NCBI GenBank assembly: GCA_018057925.1 | Contig: JAGPCT010000004.1 | Location: forward strand, 62,001 to 126,000 | DNA length: 64,000 nucleotides | Direction: 5' to 3' | Origin: Saprospiraceae bacterium | GTDB taxonomy: Bacteria > Bacteroidota > Bacteroidia > Chitinophagales > Saprospiraceae | Shown: piece by piece, positions 1 through 9,208 of the stretch | Layout: each line of letters opens with the position of its first letter | Position numbering within the stretch: the first letter of the stretch is position 1 | The notes under the pieces: model-generated | The model's database searches: none | Told to the model about the DNA's origin: nothing | What the model saw: the letters and a program-made list of their open reading frames with translations, nothing else | Program-made: the position numbers and the translations under genes

Positions 1-1167
1 ATAAAACCAACCTGCTTCGGAGGAACAGATGGCGCCATATTTCCTCAAATTACACTTCCCGGAGCAGAACCTTATTACTACCAATGGTCCAACAATTCTA
101 CCGACGTAGTGCTGGACTCCATTGGTGCAGGTACTTATGCAGTAACGATTTCAGACAATGCCAATTGTTTTATACGCCTTTCTACTACTATTGTCAATCC
201 GGATAGGATGAATGTCGATTACATCGTAACACAACCCACCGGTCCTGACCAACCTACAGGCTCCATAAAGCTGTTTATTAATGGTGGAAGTCCGCCCTAT
301 AAAGCAATATACAATGGTGCTACCTTTCCAGGGGGCAATGAGATAACGGTTAGCGATATTCCTTCAGGTTATCAACAAATCGAAGTGAAAGATGCTAAAG
401 GGTGTACATTCCCCATTGAATTTCAGATAGACCAATTTGACTGTCAGATGACGGCTTCCGTTGTCGTCACAGATGAACCGGATTGCTATGGCGATAAGAC
501 CGGTAGTATGTGTGTAATGTATGACAACAACTTTGGAAATGTAACCATTGAATGGTCTAATGGCGCTAAAACCAGCTGTATTAATAGCCTAAAAGCCGGT
601 AACTATACCGTCGCATTACGAGACACTTTGGGCTGCACTGTTGTTGCCGGAGGAGAAATAACGGAACCTAATCCAATTTCATTAGATAATATCAAAATCA
701 TTCTTGGTACCAATTCATTGGATGGCTCGATTTCTTTATATGTAATCGGTGGAACACCGCCCTTCCAATATACCTGGACAAAAAATGGTGAATACTTTGC
801 CAACACAAGAGATATTTACCAATTGAATGGAGGGTTGTATCAATTGCATGTCGTCGATTCAAAAGGTTGCGAAACCACCTTCGAAGCCTTTAAAATAACC
901 CCAACCAGCTCTACATTATCTATTTCTCCAAACATAAAAGTCTATCCTAATCCGGTCAAAGACTATCTAATCCTTGAAAATAAAAGTGGCTCGGAAATCA
1001 TGCAAATTCAATGTTTTGACTTAAACGGAGAAAAAAGAATACTTTCCATTGAACCTTTTGAAGAACATTCTCGCTTAAATCTTAGAGAGATTTCTACCGG
1101 ACCGGTATTTTTAAATGTCGTTACCCGTGATGGGTCATATAACATCAAGTTGATAAAAGTTGAATAA
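1..1167 (+). CDS. SprB-repeat surface protein with T9SS type A sorting domain (5' end missing)
   Basis: The reading frame is open from base 1, so the true start lies outside the window and only the last 388 residues are seen. They contain several repeats in which a glycine/proline turn (GGxPPY/F) is followed by a tryptophan-containing strand (WSN or YTW) and a closing DxxGC motif, the pattern of SprB repeats found in very large Bacteroidota adhesins. The last ~80 residues begin with KVYPNPVKDYL and fit a T9SS type A sorting domain, which directs outer-membrane export and surface attachment. Role inferred: cell-surface adhesin or matrix protein. A clear terminator follows the stop. The family is secure; ligand and full length cannot be judged. 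Confidence 0.85.
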   Translation: MKPTCFGGTDGAIFPQITLPGAEPYYYQWSNNSTDVVLDSIGAGTYAVTISDNANCFIRLSTTIVNPDRMNVDYIVTQPTGPDQPTGSIKLFINGGSPPYKAIYNGATFPGGNEITVSDIPSGYQQIEVKDAKGCTFPIEFQIDQFDCQMTASVVVTDEPDCYGDKTGSMCVMYDNNFGNVTIEWSNGAKTSCINSLKAGNYTVALRDTLGCTVVAGGEITEPNPISLDNIKIILGTNSLDGSISLYVIGGTPPFQYTWTKNGEYFANTRDIYQLNGGLYQLHVVDSKGCETTFEAFKITPTSSTLSISPNIKVYPNPVKDYLILENKSGSEIMQIQCFDLNGEKRILSIEPFEEHSRLNLREISTGPVFLNVVTRDGSYNIKLIKVE

Positions 1168-1190
1168 TTCTATGCTTGAACAATATGTAC

Positions 1191-1222
1191 AGAGGCTTAC
1201 CATTACGGTGGCCTCTTTTTTG
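1191..1222 (+). terminator. Rho-independent terminator after the SprB-repeat gene
   Basis: AGAGGCTTACC (1191-1201) pairs with GGTGGCCTCT (1207-1216) and is followed directly by a run of T. It lies 24 bases after the stop codon of the upstream gene, on the same strand. Confidence 0.8.
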
Positions 1223-1224
1223 TT

Positions 1225-1297
1225 ATACCAAATTGATTGATCAATCAGTCCAACATTTTTTGGTATAATTGGACTATTACGAATATTCAATCGGCAT
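1225..1297 (+). repeat. Family B palindromic repeat, internally deleted copy
   Basis: Begins ATACCAAATTGATT and ends TCGGCAT, the two ends of the ~147-bp family B element, but is only 73 bp because most of the centre is missing. It includes the paired GTCCAACAT / TTGGAC arms. It lies directly after the terminator and before the convergent CHU_C gene. Confidence 0.7.
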
Positions 1298-1393
1298 TAG
1301 ACCCGATGTTTTGTATAGAATTATGCGGTGGCAAATACTTGAAACAAGCGTACTTCGAGACATCCTTTATAATCAAACGAAGGCAATATAGCT

Positions 1394-3646
1394 TTATTGA
1401 ATGAGGATTGCTTTGCCGTAAATAGTTTTTTCTTTGCCTCTTGCTTCAACAATATCCACTCTTACAGAATAAACCCCTCTTTCCATTGTATCCCCTTTTC
1501 CATTTTTACCATCCCACCGAGTATTAAAATTGTCCGTCGTAAAAACATTATTGCCCCAACGGTCATAAATTCTCATTTTATATTGTTTGATACCAAATGG
1601 AACACCAATCGGACCGTAAGAATCATTTCCTGCCGGAGAGCCGGGATGTAGCGCATTGGGTAGAAAAAGTGTATATTTAGGAGCGACATCAACTCTGACA
1701 ATTAGAGAATCCACACACCCGTTTTCATGCGTCACTATCTGTAGCATTTGATACACTCCGGTATCCGGATAAGTATAGACAGGATTGCGATCCGAACTAA
1801 AATCACCATTGCCAAAGTCATAAAACCAATAACTTCCATATTTGCTCTCGTCGGTAAAGGTTAAAGTAGGCTCTAGGTTAGAAGGTAATGCCGGCTGAAA
1901 GGTGAATCCAGCTACCGGAGATTGTTTTACTGTTATTGTATTATTAAACTCTTCTGAAGTGGCACAGCCAAAAACATTCGTCACCGTTACTTTGACAGAA
2001 TATATTCCGGGCTTCTCATAGACATGCAATGGAGTCAGTCCGGTACCACTTTCGCCATCGCCAAATTCCCACTCAACCTTATATTGATCCGTTATAAAGC
2101 TATTTGGTTTTTTAAATGTATAGGCAAAGGGTTCACAGCCCACTACACTTCCCGGATCCACCAACTCATCCCTTGGTATCGGAAAAAAAGGAATGCGCTT
2201 GGTTATGCTGTCCATACATTGATTCTGATCGGTAACTACCACCATCATTTCATAAAAATCAGGTTTCAGGACATCATACGTAGCATCGAATGAAGTAGAA
2301 AACACAACATTATTGGCCTTCCATTGGCTACCCGTGATAGGTCCTGCATCACTCACACTTTGATTGGTAAATTGAATATCTTTGCCATAACACGTATCGT
2401 AATCAAAAGTAAAGTCTGCCCGTATATCCGGAAATACATTGACCTTTATCGAAGCAGAGTCAGAACAAGGTTGACCAGGGTTTAAATACAATTTTCCTAC
2501 ATATAGTCCCAAGTCGCTCGTATTCAATAAATAATCTTTTGTAGCGCCTAACTGCTTAATACCATTGTGATTAAAAACCCAACTTATCTCAAAAATATCC
2601 TTTGTCACCTCACCGGCAAAAGCCACCTTCAACTCATCATCACCGCATAACTTGATATCCAAGTTTTTACCTTTTACGCCCGCAGCTTCGATCAACGCAT
2701 CAACCGTCTTACTACATGACGTTACATTAAACTGAAAATCCCGCCTTGTTTCTGATAATAGTATTCCATTGCGATATTCCCTAATCCGAATGCCTACAAC
2801 AAATTGGCCTGTTGTCGTCGGTGTCCCTGAAAGTCGACCCGTCACGGAGTTGATAACCAGAGGATTGGGCCCGCCCAATGGATTTATAATTGAATAAGGA
2901 TTGCGAAAAGTAACTTCATCAAATGGAGGTGGGCAATCCGGCTGAGGCGCTACAACAAGACAACCATTGACTCCGGTATCATCGTTTCCGCCTCCTTCAA
3001 AAGGTGCACACAGACTATACACTAAGGAATCGCCATCTTTGTCAAAAGCTGAGTGGTCAAACTCGATGGGAAAGTTGGCACATATAGCTATCGGTGGAAA
3101 AAGACTAAACTGAGGACTAGAGTTTTGATTGTTTTGCGAAGCAGGAGTAATCTCCACCATAAACGTTGCTCCCGTATCTCCCGGTCTTACTATATTAGAT
3201 ATCGTGTTGTTTCGACAACATCTTTGATACACGATAAAATAGCTTTGAGTGCTTACCGGCAGAGAGATTGTCGTTGTATATACACCTTCTTCAACACATA
3301 CATCCTTCGGTACAACTAAACATTTATTGGTTACATCTGCACTTACCTTGCCTACTATCGGAACACCAAAGTCAAATTCCCTCAATGGACTTTTACTGTT
3401 TCCCAAATAAATAGTACCCAATGCCCCTATTTCATTCAACAATCCATCAAAATTAGCTTTATTCGCCTCCGGCTTGCAGTCTCGATACATCTTCATAATG
3501 ATACGGTATGTATTGGTGCCGCCTTGATTGCCTACAAACTCATAATACATCACACCACCGATAATATGCTTACCTTCCACATTAAAAGTACAACATATAA
3601 GAATTAAAACAAGGATGCTGATGAGTTTTGTCGGCTTACTACACAC
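1394..3646 (-). CDS. Secreted PKD-domain protein with gliding-motility (CHU_C, T9SS type B) C-terminal domain
   Basis: A 750-residue exported protein. The N-terminus has a short basic stretch and a hydrophobic core (signal peptide) followed by GKHIIGG. The middle holds PKD-like beta domains (WEFGDGESG near residue 555 and YDFGNGDFSS near 625). The last ~85 residues, from FLPNALHPG through YDRWGNNVF to GKAILIQ, form the CHU_C domain, a T9SS type B sorting signal. The only reasonable start is GTG at 3646 because an in-frame stop lies three codons upstream. It is a paralogue of the protein at 11953-14181: the N-terminal motif, cysteine spacing (YQRCCRN, DGDSL, PQPDC) and tail all match. Likely a surface structural or adhesive protein; the ligand is unknown. 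Confidence 0.85.
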   Translation of the reverse strand: MCSKPTKLISILVLILICCTFNVEGKHIIGGVMYYEFVGNQGGTNTYRIIMKMYRDCKPEANKANFDGLLNEIGALGTIYLGNSKSPLREFDFGVPIVGKVSADVTNKCLVVPKDVCVEEGVYTTTISLPVSTQSYFIVYQRCCRNNTISNIVRPGDTGATFMVEITPASQNNQNSSPQFSLFPPIAICANFPIEFDHSAFDKDGDSLVYSLCAPFEGGGNDDTGVNGCLVVAPQPDCPPPFDEVTFRNPYSIINPLGGPNPLVINSVTGRLSGTPTTTGQFVVGIRIREYRNGILLSETRRDFQFNVTSCSKTVDALIEAAGVKGKNLDIKLCGDDELKVAFAGEVTKDIFEISWVFNHNGIKQLGATKDYLLNTSDLGLYVGKLYLNPGQPCSDSASIKVNVFPDIRADFTFDYDTCYGKDIQFTNQSVSDAGPITGSQWKANNVVFSTSFDATYDVLKPDFYEMMVVVTDQNQCMDSITKRIPFFPIPRDELVDPGSVVGCEPFAYTFKKPNSFITDQYKVEWEFGDGESGTGLTPLHVYEKPGIYSVKVTVTNVFGCATSEEFNNTITVKQSPVAGFTFQPALPSNLEPTLTFTDESKYGSYWFYDFGNGDFSSDRNPVYTYPDTGVYQMLQIVTHENGCVDSLIVRVDVAPKYTLFLPNALHPGSPAGNDSYGPIGVPFGIKQYKMRIYDRWGNNVFTTDNFNTRWDGKNGKGDTMERGVYSVRVDIVEARGKEKTIYGKAILIQ

Positions 3647-4036
3647 GTTACTTTACATTATTACTGGTATCATTAACAAAGTGTCAAAATTATATAAAAA
3701 TTCTCAAATTATTGATTTGTAATCTAATCCTAAAAGCTAACGTCAAAAACAAACGACTTGTTTTATTAATACAATTGGTTGCCGGGCAATGAAAGTAAAG
3801 CTCCTAAAACGCACACCACACCCTTTTATAATTATGAATTAGTCAATTTATAGCTTCATTTAATTTGAAAAAAATAATTATTTGCAAAATATATTTGGTT
3901 TTATTGTGAAATAATAAAATATATGTCTATTTTTAAAGGTGTTTAATCATTTTTACCATTTACTGAAACAAATGGTAAAACATGTCGATATACACTCATA
4001 ATCAGAACACTATAAACTAAAGGCAACATTTATATC
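3647..4036. other. Intergenic region, no gene seen
   Basis: A 390-bp AT-rich gap between the divergently transcribed CHU_C gene and pntA1, so it must hold both promoters. No convincing TANNTTTG box was found. The only structure noted is a short palindrome, TTGCCGGGCAA, near 3780. No tRNA or repeat of the window's families is visible. Confidence 0.5.
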
Positions 4037-5173
4037 ATGGAAATAGCTGTTTTAAAAGAATCAAAACCGGGAGAAAACCGGGTTGCTCTTACTCCCGATG
4101 TGGTAAAAACACTGGTAAAAAAAGGTTATCAAGTATGTATTGAATCGGGTGCTGGCGATAATTCTTATTTTTCTGATATGGATTATATGTCGGTAGGAGC
4201 GGAGATTAAAGTCGAAAAAAAAGCAGTCTGCAAAGCCGATGTTATTTTAAAAATCAATGCACCTACGCTGGAAGAAGTTGATTTTATGGATGATAAATGT
4301 TGTGTTATTTCCCTATTGTATGGCTATACACAACCGGATTTATTAAATGCATTCAACCAAAAGGCAATAACGGCAATCGGCATGGATGCTATCCCGCGAA
4401 TATCTCGAGCTCAAAAAATGGATGCCCTGAGTTCACAAGCTAACCTGGCCGGCTACAAAGCAGTTATTGTGGGAAGCAATGCCATGAGTAAAATCTTTCC
4501 ACTTCTGATGACGGCTGCCGGAACCATTACTCCTGCTAAGGTTCTAATCTTCGGCGCCGGTGTAGCCGGATTGCAAGCGATAGCTACTGCCAAAAGGCTT
4601 GGTGCGGTAGTTGAAGTGACGGATGTGAGACAAGAAACGAAAGAACAGGTTGAATCTCTTGGAGGTAAATTCTTAACCGTAGAATCTACTGACACCAACA
4701 CTACATCTGGCGGTTATGCAGTAGATGTTTCATCCGAATTTCTTCAAAAACAAAAACAGTTAATCGAAAGTAGAATCAAAGAGGCCGACTTAGTCATTAC
4801 CACTGCTCTTATAATTGGCAAAAAATCTCCTATGCTAATCCCTAAAGAAATGGTCGAAACCATGAAAAAAGGGGCCGTCATCGTTGATATGGCAGTAGAA
4901 TGGGGTGGCAACTGTGAATTATCACAAGCTAATGAAACAAAAATCTATCAAGGAATAACCATTATAGGCGAGCCCAATCTACCCTCTCTCCTGCCGACGA
5001 ATGCCAGCCAACTCTATGCCGTCAATATCAGCACTCTATTACAGCACATCTCATCACCTGAACAATTGCTCATTGACAAAGAAGATGAGATTACCAACGG
5101 TTGTTTAATTACCTACGCCGGTCAAACAGTACATACATTCACCAATCAGATTCTCAATAAAAATCAAGGATAA
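4037..5173 (+). CDS. pntA1: NAD(P) transhydrogenase, alpha subunit part 1 (NAD-binding domain I)
   Basis: First of three genes for the proton-translocating nicotinamide nucleotide transhydrogenase, which uses the proton gradient to reduce NADP+ with NADH. This 378-residue soluble subunit has the alanine dehydrogenase/PNT N-terminal fold and a Rossmann motif GAGVAG near residue 172 in front of the acidic VEVTDVR strand end. It lacks the membrane segments that follow in the two-subunit (E. coli) alpha chain; these are in the next gene, as in the three-subunit enzymes. ATG start at 4037. The next gene starts 11 bases after the stop, so the set is an operon. Confident assignment. Confidence 0.95.
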   Translation: MEIAVLKESKPGENRVALTPDVVKTLVKKGYQVCIESGAGDNSYFSDMDYMSVGAEIKVEKKAVCKADVILKINAPTLEEVDFMDDKCCVISLLYGYTQPDLLNAFNQKAITAIGMDAIPRISRAQKMDALSSQANLAGYKAVIVGSNAMSKIFPLLMTAAGTITPAKVLIFGAGVAGLQAIATAKRLGAVVEVTDVRQETKEQVESLGGKFLTVESTDTNTTSGGYAVDVSSEFLQKQKQLIESRIKEADLVITTALIIGKKSPMLIPKEMVETMKKGAVIVDMAVEWGGNCELSQANETKIYQGITIIGEPNLPSLLPTNASQLYAVNISTLLQHISSPEQLLIDKEDEITNGCLITYAGQTVHTFTNQILNKNQG

Positions 5174-5184
5174 AATCAATTAAT

Positions 5185-5472
5185 ATGGATATCAATACAC
5201 TAATTCCACTGCTTTATATACTCGCTTTGGGTACTTTTCTCGGCTTTGAATTAATATCCAAAGTGCCGCCTACCCTTCATACTCCACTAATGTCCGCCTC
5301 CAACGCCATATCCGGTATTACTATTGTCGGCGCCATCATAGCATGTAATGAAATGGGATATTCCACCTTGAGCAAATGGTTAGGTATGGGCGCCCTGATA
5401 CTTGCTACGATCAATGTGGTAGGGGGTTATGCGGTTTCTGACAGGATGTTAAAAATGTTTAAAAAGAAATAA
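5185..5472 (+). CDS. pntA2: NAD(P) transhydrogenase, alpha subunit part 2 (membrane domain)
   Basis: A 95-residue hydrophobic protein with about three membrane helices, matching the small alpha-2 chain of three-subunit transhydrogenases (the C-terminal membrane part of E. coli PntA). It helps PntB form the proton channel (domain II). Typical residues include the FELISKVPPTLHTPLMS segment and the glycine-rich NVVGGYAVSDRML tail. It lies between pntA1 and pntB with gaps of 11 and 15 bases, and its function is set by this context. Confidence 0.93.
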   Translation: MDINTLIPLLYILALGTFLGFELISKVPPTLHTPLMSASNAISGITIVGAIIACNEMGYSTLSKWLGMGALILATINVVGGYAVSDRMLKMFKKK

Positions 5473-5487
5473 ACACCTGACATAACC

Positions 5488-6873
5488 ATGAATATATACT
5501 TACATATCCTTTATTTATTGGCTTCTATCTTATTTATAGTTGGTATAAAGATGTTGAATAAGACAAAGAGTGCCCGGCAAGGTAATCTACTCTCTTCCAT
5601 AGGAATGCTGCTTGCAATTGCCGCGACAGTATTACAAGTTGAAGCAGTCTCATTTATCGATATTTTCATCTGTATATTGATTGGGTCAGCGATAGGGTTG
5701 ATAATAGCGTATCGAATCCAGATGACTCAAATGCCGGAGATGGTGGCTGTATTCAATGGCTTCGGAGGATTAGCTTCACTGGGAGTGGGCTTATCAGACT
5801 ACTGGTTGCACAATCAAATAATGGCTATTGACATGAGCAACATTACCGTTATATCGATAATTTTAAGTATATTTATTGGTGGCATCACCTTTACAGGCTC
5901 TATGGTAGCATTTTTAAAACTGAATGGCACGATATCGGGAAGAGCGATAGTTTTCAAGGGTCAGCATGGTTTTAACTTAGTGTTATTGATTGTTGCTGTT
6001 CTCCTTTCTGTGTTAATCGTAGTCTATCTTTCCCAAGCAGAGTACATTCTTTTCTTGGTTTTGCTATCCCTTTTGCTTGGTGTACTTGTTGTTATACCTA
6101 TTGGCGGTGCCGATATGCCGGTCGTCATTTCATTACTCAATTCTTATTCAGGGATGGCGGCTTGTGCCACGGGCTTTGTCTTGGGAAATTATGTACTAAT
6201 TATTGCTGGTGCTCTCGTAGGATCGTCCGGAATTGTCTTGACAGAGATTATGTGCAAAGCGATGAATAGGTCGCTGATGAGTGTATTATTAGGGGGCTTT
6301 GGGCAGGTTAGCTCATCCGTACAATTAGACTCAAAAGATATTTTGGTTAAGGAAGTTGGTGTGGAAGAAGCTGCACAAATTTTTGATTCCGTATCATCCC
6401 TTATAATCGTACCCGGTTATGGTATGGCTGTAGCCCAAGCCCAACATGCTATCCGTGAACTATATGAAATATGTGAGAAAAAAGGAGTCTCGGTGCGCTT
6501 TGCCATTCACCCTGTGGCGGGAAGGATGCCGGGACACATGAATGTTTTATTAGCGGAAGCCAATATTCCTTATGACAAATTGGTAGAGATGGAAGCTATT
6601 AATGATGACTTTCCCAATACCGATTTGGTCTTTGTAGTCGGAGCTAATGATGTAGTCAATCCGGCCGCCAAAAACACACCGGAAAGCCCAATATATGGCA
6701 TGCCGGTGTTAAATGTAGATCAGGCACGTACCGTCATTGTGTCCAAACGTAGTATGAATCCGGGATATGCCGGAATCGAAAATGAATTGTTTGGTGCTCA
6801 AAACTGCTTGATGCTATTTGGTGATGCCAAACAAACTATTACAAAGTTAACGACTGAACTAAAAGAAATCTAA
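5488..6873 (+). CDS. pntB: NAD(P) transhydrogenase, beta subunit
   Basis: A 461-residue protein with about eight or nine membrane helices in the first ~270 residues, then the soluble NADP(H)-binding domain III. Domain III signatures seen: VPGYGMAVAQAQ (NADP-binding glycine motif), HPVAGRMPGHMNVLLAEA, and VVGANDVVNPAA. It completes the pnt operon and supplies NADPH from the proton-motive force. It ends 17 bases from the convergent ffh gene, with no strong terminator between them. Confidence 0.95.
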   Translation: MNIYLHILYLLASILFIVGIKMLNKTKSARQGNLLSSIGMLLAIAATVLQVEAVSFIDIFICILIGSAIGLIIAYRIQMTQMPEMVAVFNGFGGLASLGVGLSDYWLHNQIMAIDMSNITVISIILSIFIGGITFTGSMVAFLKLNGTISGRAIVFKGQHGFNLVLLIVAVLLSVLIVVYLSQAEYILFLVLLSLLLGVLVVIPIGGADMPVVISLLNSYSGMAACATGFVLGNYVLIIAGALVGSSGIVLTEIMCKAMNRSLMSVLLGGFGQVSSSVQLDSKDILVKEVGVEEAAQIFDSVSSLIIVPGYGMAVAQAQHAIRELYEICEKKGVSVRFAIHPVAGRMPGHMNVLLAEANIPYDKLVEMEAINDDFPNTDLVFVVGANDVVNPAAKNTPESPIYGMPVLNVDQARTVIVSKRSMNPGYAGIENELFGAQNCLMLFGDAKQTITKLTTELKEI

Positions 6874-6889
6874 GAAACCACTATTTTGG

Positions 6890-8227
6890 TTACTTTCTAA
6901 AACGGCCCATCCCGGGCATGCCCATATTACCCATCTTGCCGGTGGACATATTGTGCATCATGTTTTTCATTTGATCAAACTGTTTGATAAACATGTTGAT
7001 CTCATGGATATCTTTACCCGCCCCTTTGGCGATGCGTCTTTTACGCCCCGGATTGAGGATTTCAGGGTTGGCTCTTTCCTGCGGAGTCATACTTTGAATT
7101 ATACATTCCACCTTGCCAAAAGCCTTTTCATCAATATCCAAATTGGCCGTCATCTTACTCATCCCCGGGATCATATTGATCAAAGACTTGAGGTCGCCCA
7201 TTTTCTTAATTTGGTTGATTTGAGAAAGAAAGTCATTAAAATCAAACTTGTTTTTCTTGATTTTCTTTTCAATACGTGCTGCTTCCGCTTCATCAAAATC
7301 TTGCTGGGCACGCTCTACAAAAGAAACAATGTCACCCATACCCAAGATACGCTGTGCCATCCTATCCGGATAAAACACGTCCAAGGCGTCCATCTTTTCT
7401 CCTGTCGAAACAAACTTAATGGGCTTCCCGACGGTATATTTGATAGAAAGAGCTGCTCCTCCGCGTGTGTCACCATCAAGCTTGGTAAGTACGACACCAT
7501 CGAAGTTTAGTCTGTCATTGAATGCTTTAGCTGTATTGACGGCATCTTGACCGGTCATAGAGTCCACCACAAAGAGTGTTTCTGCCGGATTAATCGCTTT
7601 CTTTATGGCTTCGATTTCTTTCATCATCTCCTCGTCAACGGCCAAACGACCGGCGGTATCGATGATTACGACGTCGAGCCCCTTCTCCCGTGCATATTGA
7701 ATAGCATGATTGGCTATTTCAACGGGGTTTTTATTTTCCGGCTCTTTGTATATTTCGACGCCAACCTGTTCGCTCAACACGGTCAACTGATCGATGGCGG
7801 CCGGACGATATACGTCGGCGGCTGTCAGTAAAACCTTCTTACTTCGTTTTGTCTTTAAATGTAGCGCTAACTTACCGGAAAATGTCGTCTTTCCGGATCC
7901 TTGTAGCCCTGAAATGAGGATTACAGCAGGATTGCCCGTCAAGGAAATGCCTTCTGACGCCCCACCCATCAGCTCGATGAGCTCATCCATGACGATTTTC
8001 ACCATGAGTTCGCCCGGCTTGACTGCTTTTAAGACATTTTTCTCACCCATTGCCTCATCTTTCACCTTGTCGGTAAATTCTTTGGCAATTTTATAGTTGA
8101 CGTCAGCAGAAACTAAAGCTCGGCGTATTTCTTTAATAGATGTTGCAACATTGAGTTCTGTCAACTTACCTTCACCTTTCAAAGATTTAAAGGCGCCTTC
8201 TAATTTTTCATTCAGACTTTCAAACAT
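6890..8227 (-). CDS. ffh: Signal recognition particle protein Ffh (SRP54)
   Basis: GTPase of the signal recognition particle, which delivers nascent membrane proteins to the FtsY receptor. All parts are present: N domain, G domain with P-loop GLQGSGKTTFSGK near residue 108, DTAGR, and TKLDGDTRGGAA, then the methionine-rich M domain binding SRP RNA and signal sequences (MTPQERANPEILNPGRKRRIA and a tail rich in Met, Gly and Asn). At 445 residues it has the usual length. ATG start at 8227. Convergent with pntB. No SRP RNA gene was recognised in the window. Confidence 0.97.
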   Translation of the reverse strand: MFESLNEKLEGAFKSLKGEGKLTELNVATSIKEIRRALVSADVNYKIAKEFTDKVKDEAMGEKNVLKAVKPGELMVKIVMDELIELMGGASEGISLTGNPAVILISGLQGSGKTTFSGKLALHLKTKRSKKVLLTAADVYRPAAIDQLTVLSEQVGVEIYKEPENKNPVEIANHAIQYAREKGLDVVIIDTAGRLAVDEEMMKEIEAIKKAINPAETLFVVDSMTGQDAVNTAKAFNDRLNFDGVVLTKLDGDTRGGAALSIKYTVGKPIKFVSTGEKMDALDVFYPDRMAQRILGMGDIVSFVERAQQDFDEAEAARIEKKIKKNKFDFNDFLSQINQIKKMGDLKSLINMIPGMSKMTANLDIDEKAFGKVECIIQSMTPQERANPEILNPGRKRRIAKGAGKDIHEINMFIKQFDQMKNMMHNMSTGKMGNMGMPGMGRFRK

Positions 8228-8385
8228 GTTGTGCTTTTAATTTTGAGGTGCAAATATAGTAATTTCTATTTGTCCATAATGCCCAATGATTTCAAAAATC
8301 CTATTCCCTTCCCATTCTTCAGATAGCAAATTGTTGCATTAGAACTAAAAATTTATCCACATGAAGTCTATAAAAACGATGATAA

Positions 8386-8721
8386 CTAGTCAAACAAGCT
8401 TTTTTTCGAACTGTTTTTCCAACCTGCCTGACTTTCATAGTCCACATAATATATTTTTAAATCTGCCTGACTTTCATATTGAACGAAGTAAATATCTTTT
8501 TCTGCTTGATTTGAATACTTTGTAAAGAACCATTTGCCATTGTTTTTGCCAGCTTGGCTCTCATACTTAACCTTATATACCTTCAGATCTGCCTGACTTT
8601 CATACTTTACTTCAAAAACCTTTACATCTGCCTGGCTTTCATAATCGACGGAATACACTTTCTGCGCATGAAGTGATATAAAGAAAAAAGAAAACAAATA
8701 AAAAAATAATGTCTTTTTCAT
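8386..8721 (-). CDS. DUF6150-like secreted repeat protein
   Basis: A small exported protein built almost entirely of one short repeat. After the signal peptide (MKKTLFFYLFSFFFISLHAQ) come seven units of ~11-15 residues, each ending in YESQAD, YESQAG or YSNQAE and joined by alternating beta-strand residues such as KVYKVK and KIYYVD. This pattern is that of the DUF6150 family, whose function is unknown. The ATG at 8721 is preferred over the one at 8745 because it puts the lysines and hydrophobic core at the very N-terminus. It stands alone between ffh and aroQ. Confidence 0.75.
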   Translation of the reverse strand: MKKTLFFYLFSFFFISLHAQKVYSVDYESQADVKVFEVKYESQADLKVYKVKYESQAGKNNGKWFFTKYSNQAEKDIYFVQYESQADLKIYYVDYESQAGWKNSSKKSLFD

Positions 8722-8769
8722 TTTATAACAACCATCAATATTCATACTTTTTTACCATTAGTTGTGTAT

Positions 8770-9207
8770 TTATTGCTTATCCACTAAACTCCTTTTTACA
8801 AACCACTCTACCGCCAGCCGATATCCATCCAAGCCCAGTCCACTTATGACGCCCACACACTTAGAAGTTAAAAATGAATCATGCCGAATACTGTCTCGCG
8901 CTGCCAGATTAGAAATATGTACCTCTATCACCTCTGCATCTACTGCTGCCACAGCGTCAGCTATAGCAAGGGAGGTATGAGTATAGGCGCCGGCATTGAG
9001 AATTATTCCATCGACGACAAAGCCGACTTCTTGAATATCATTTACTAATTCTCCTTCAACATTGGACTGAAAGGTTACGAAGTCTATTTCCGGATAAGCT
9101 TCTGCCAATGTATCCAAAAAATGATCCATCGTCATACCACCATAGATATGCTTTTCTCGTATGCCGACCAGGTTGAGATTGGGGCCATTGATAATAGCTA
9201 AACGCAT
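8770..9207 (-). CDS. aroQ: 3-dehydroquinate dehydratase, type II
   Basis: Catalyses the third step of the shikimate pathway, dehydrating 3-dehydroquinate. Type II signatures are all present: NGPNLNLVGIRE at the start, the tyrosine in HIYGG, NAGAYTHTS, EVHISNLAARDS with the catalytic histidine, and GLGLDGYRLA. The ATG at 9207 gives an N-terminus MRLAIINGPNLN typical of the family; the upstream ATG at 9237 would add ten residues inside recQ. This start lies one base after the recQ stop codon, so the two genes are probably translationally coupled. Confidence 0.95.
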   Translation of the reverse strand: MRLAIINGPNLNLVGIREKHIYGGMTMDHFLDTLAEAYPEIDFVTFQSNVEGELVNDIQEVGFVVDGIILNAGAYTHTSLAIADAVAAVDAEVIEVHISNLAARDSIRHDSFLTSKCVGVISGLGLDGYRLAVEWFVKRSLVDKQ

Positions 9208-9208
9208 A

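Noticed and set aside
6890..8096. Several plus-strand frames over ffh (6953-7510, 7547-7831, 7794-8096)
   Set aside because: Antisense shadows of a complete, well conserved ffh.
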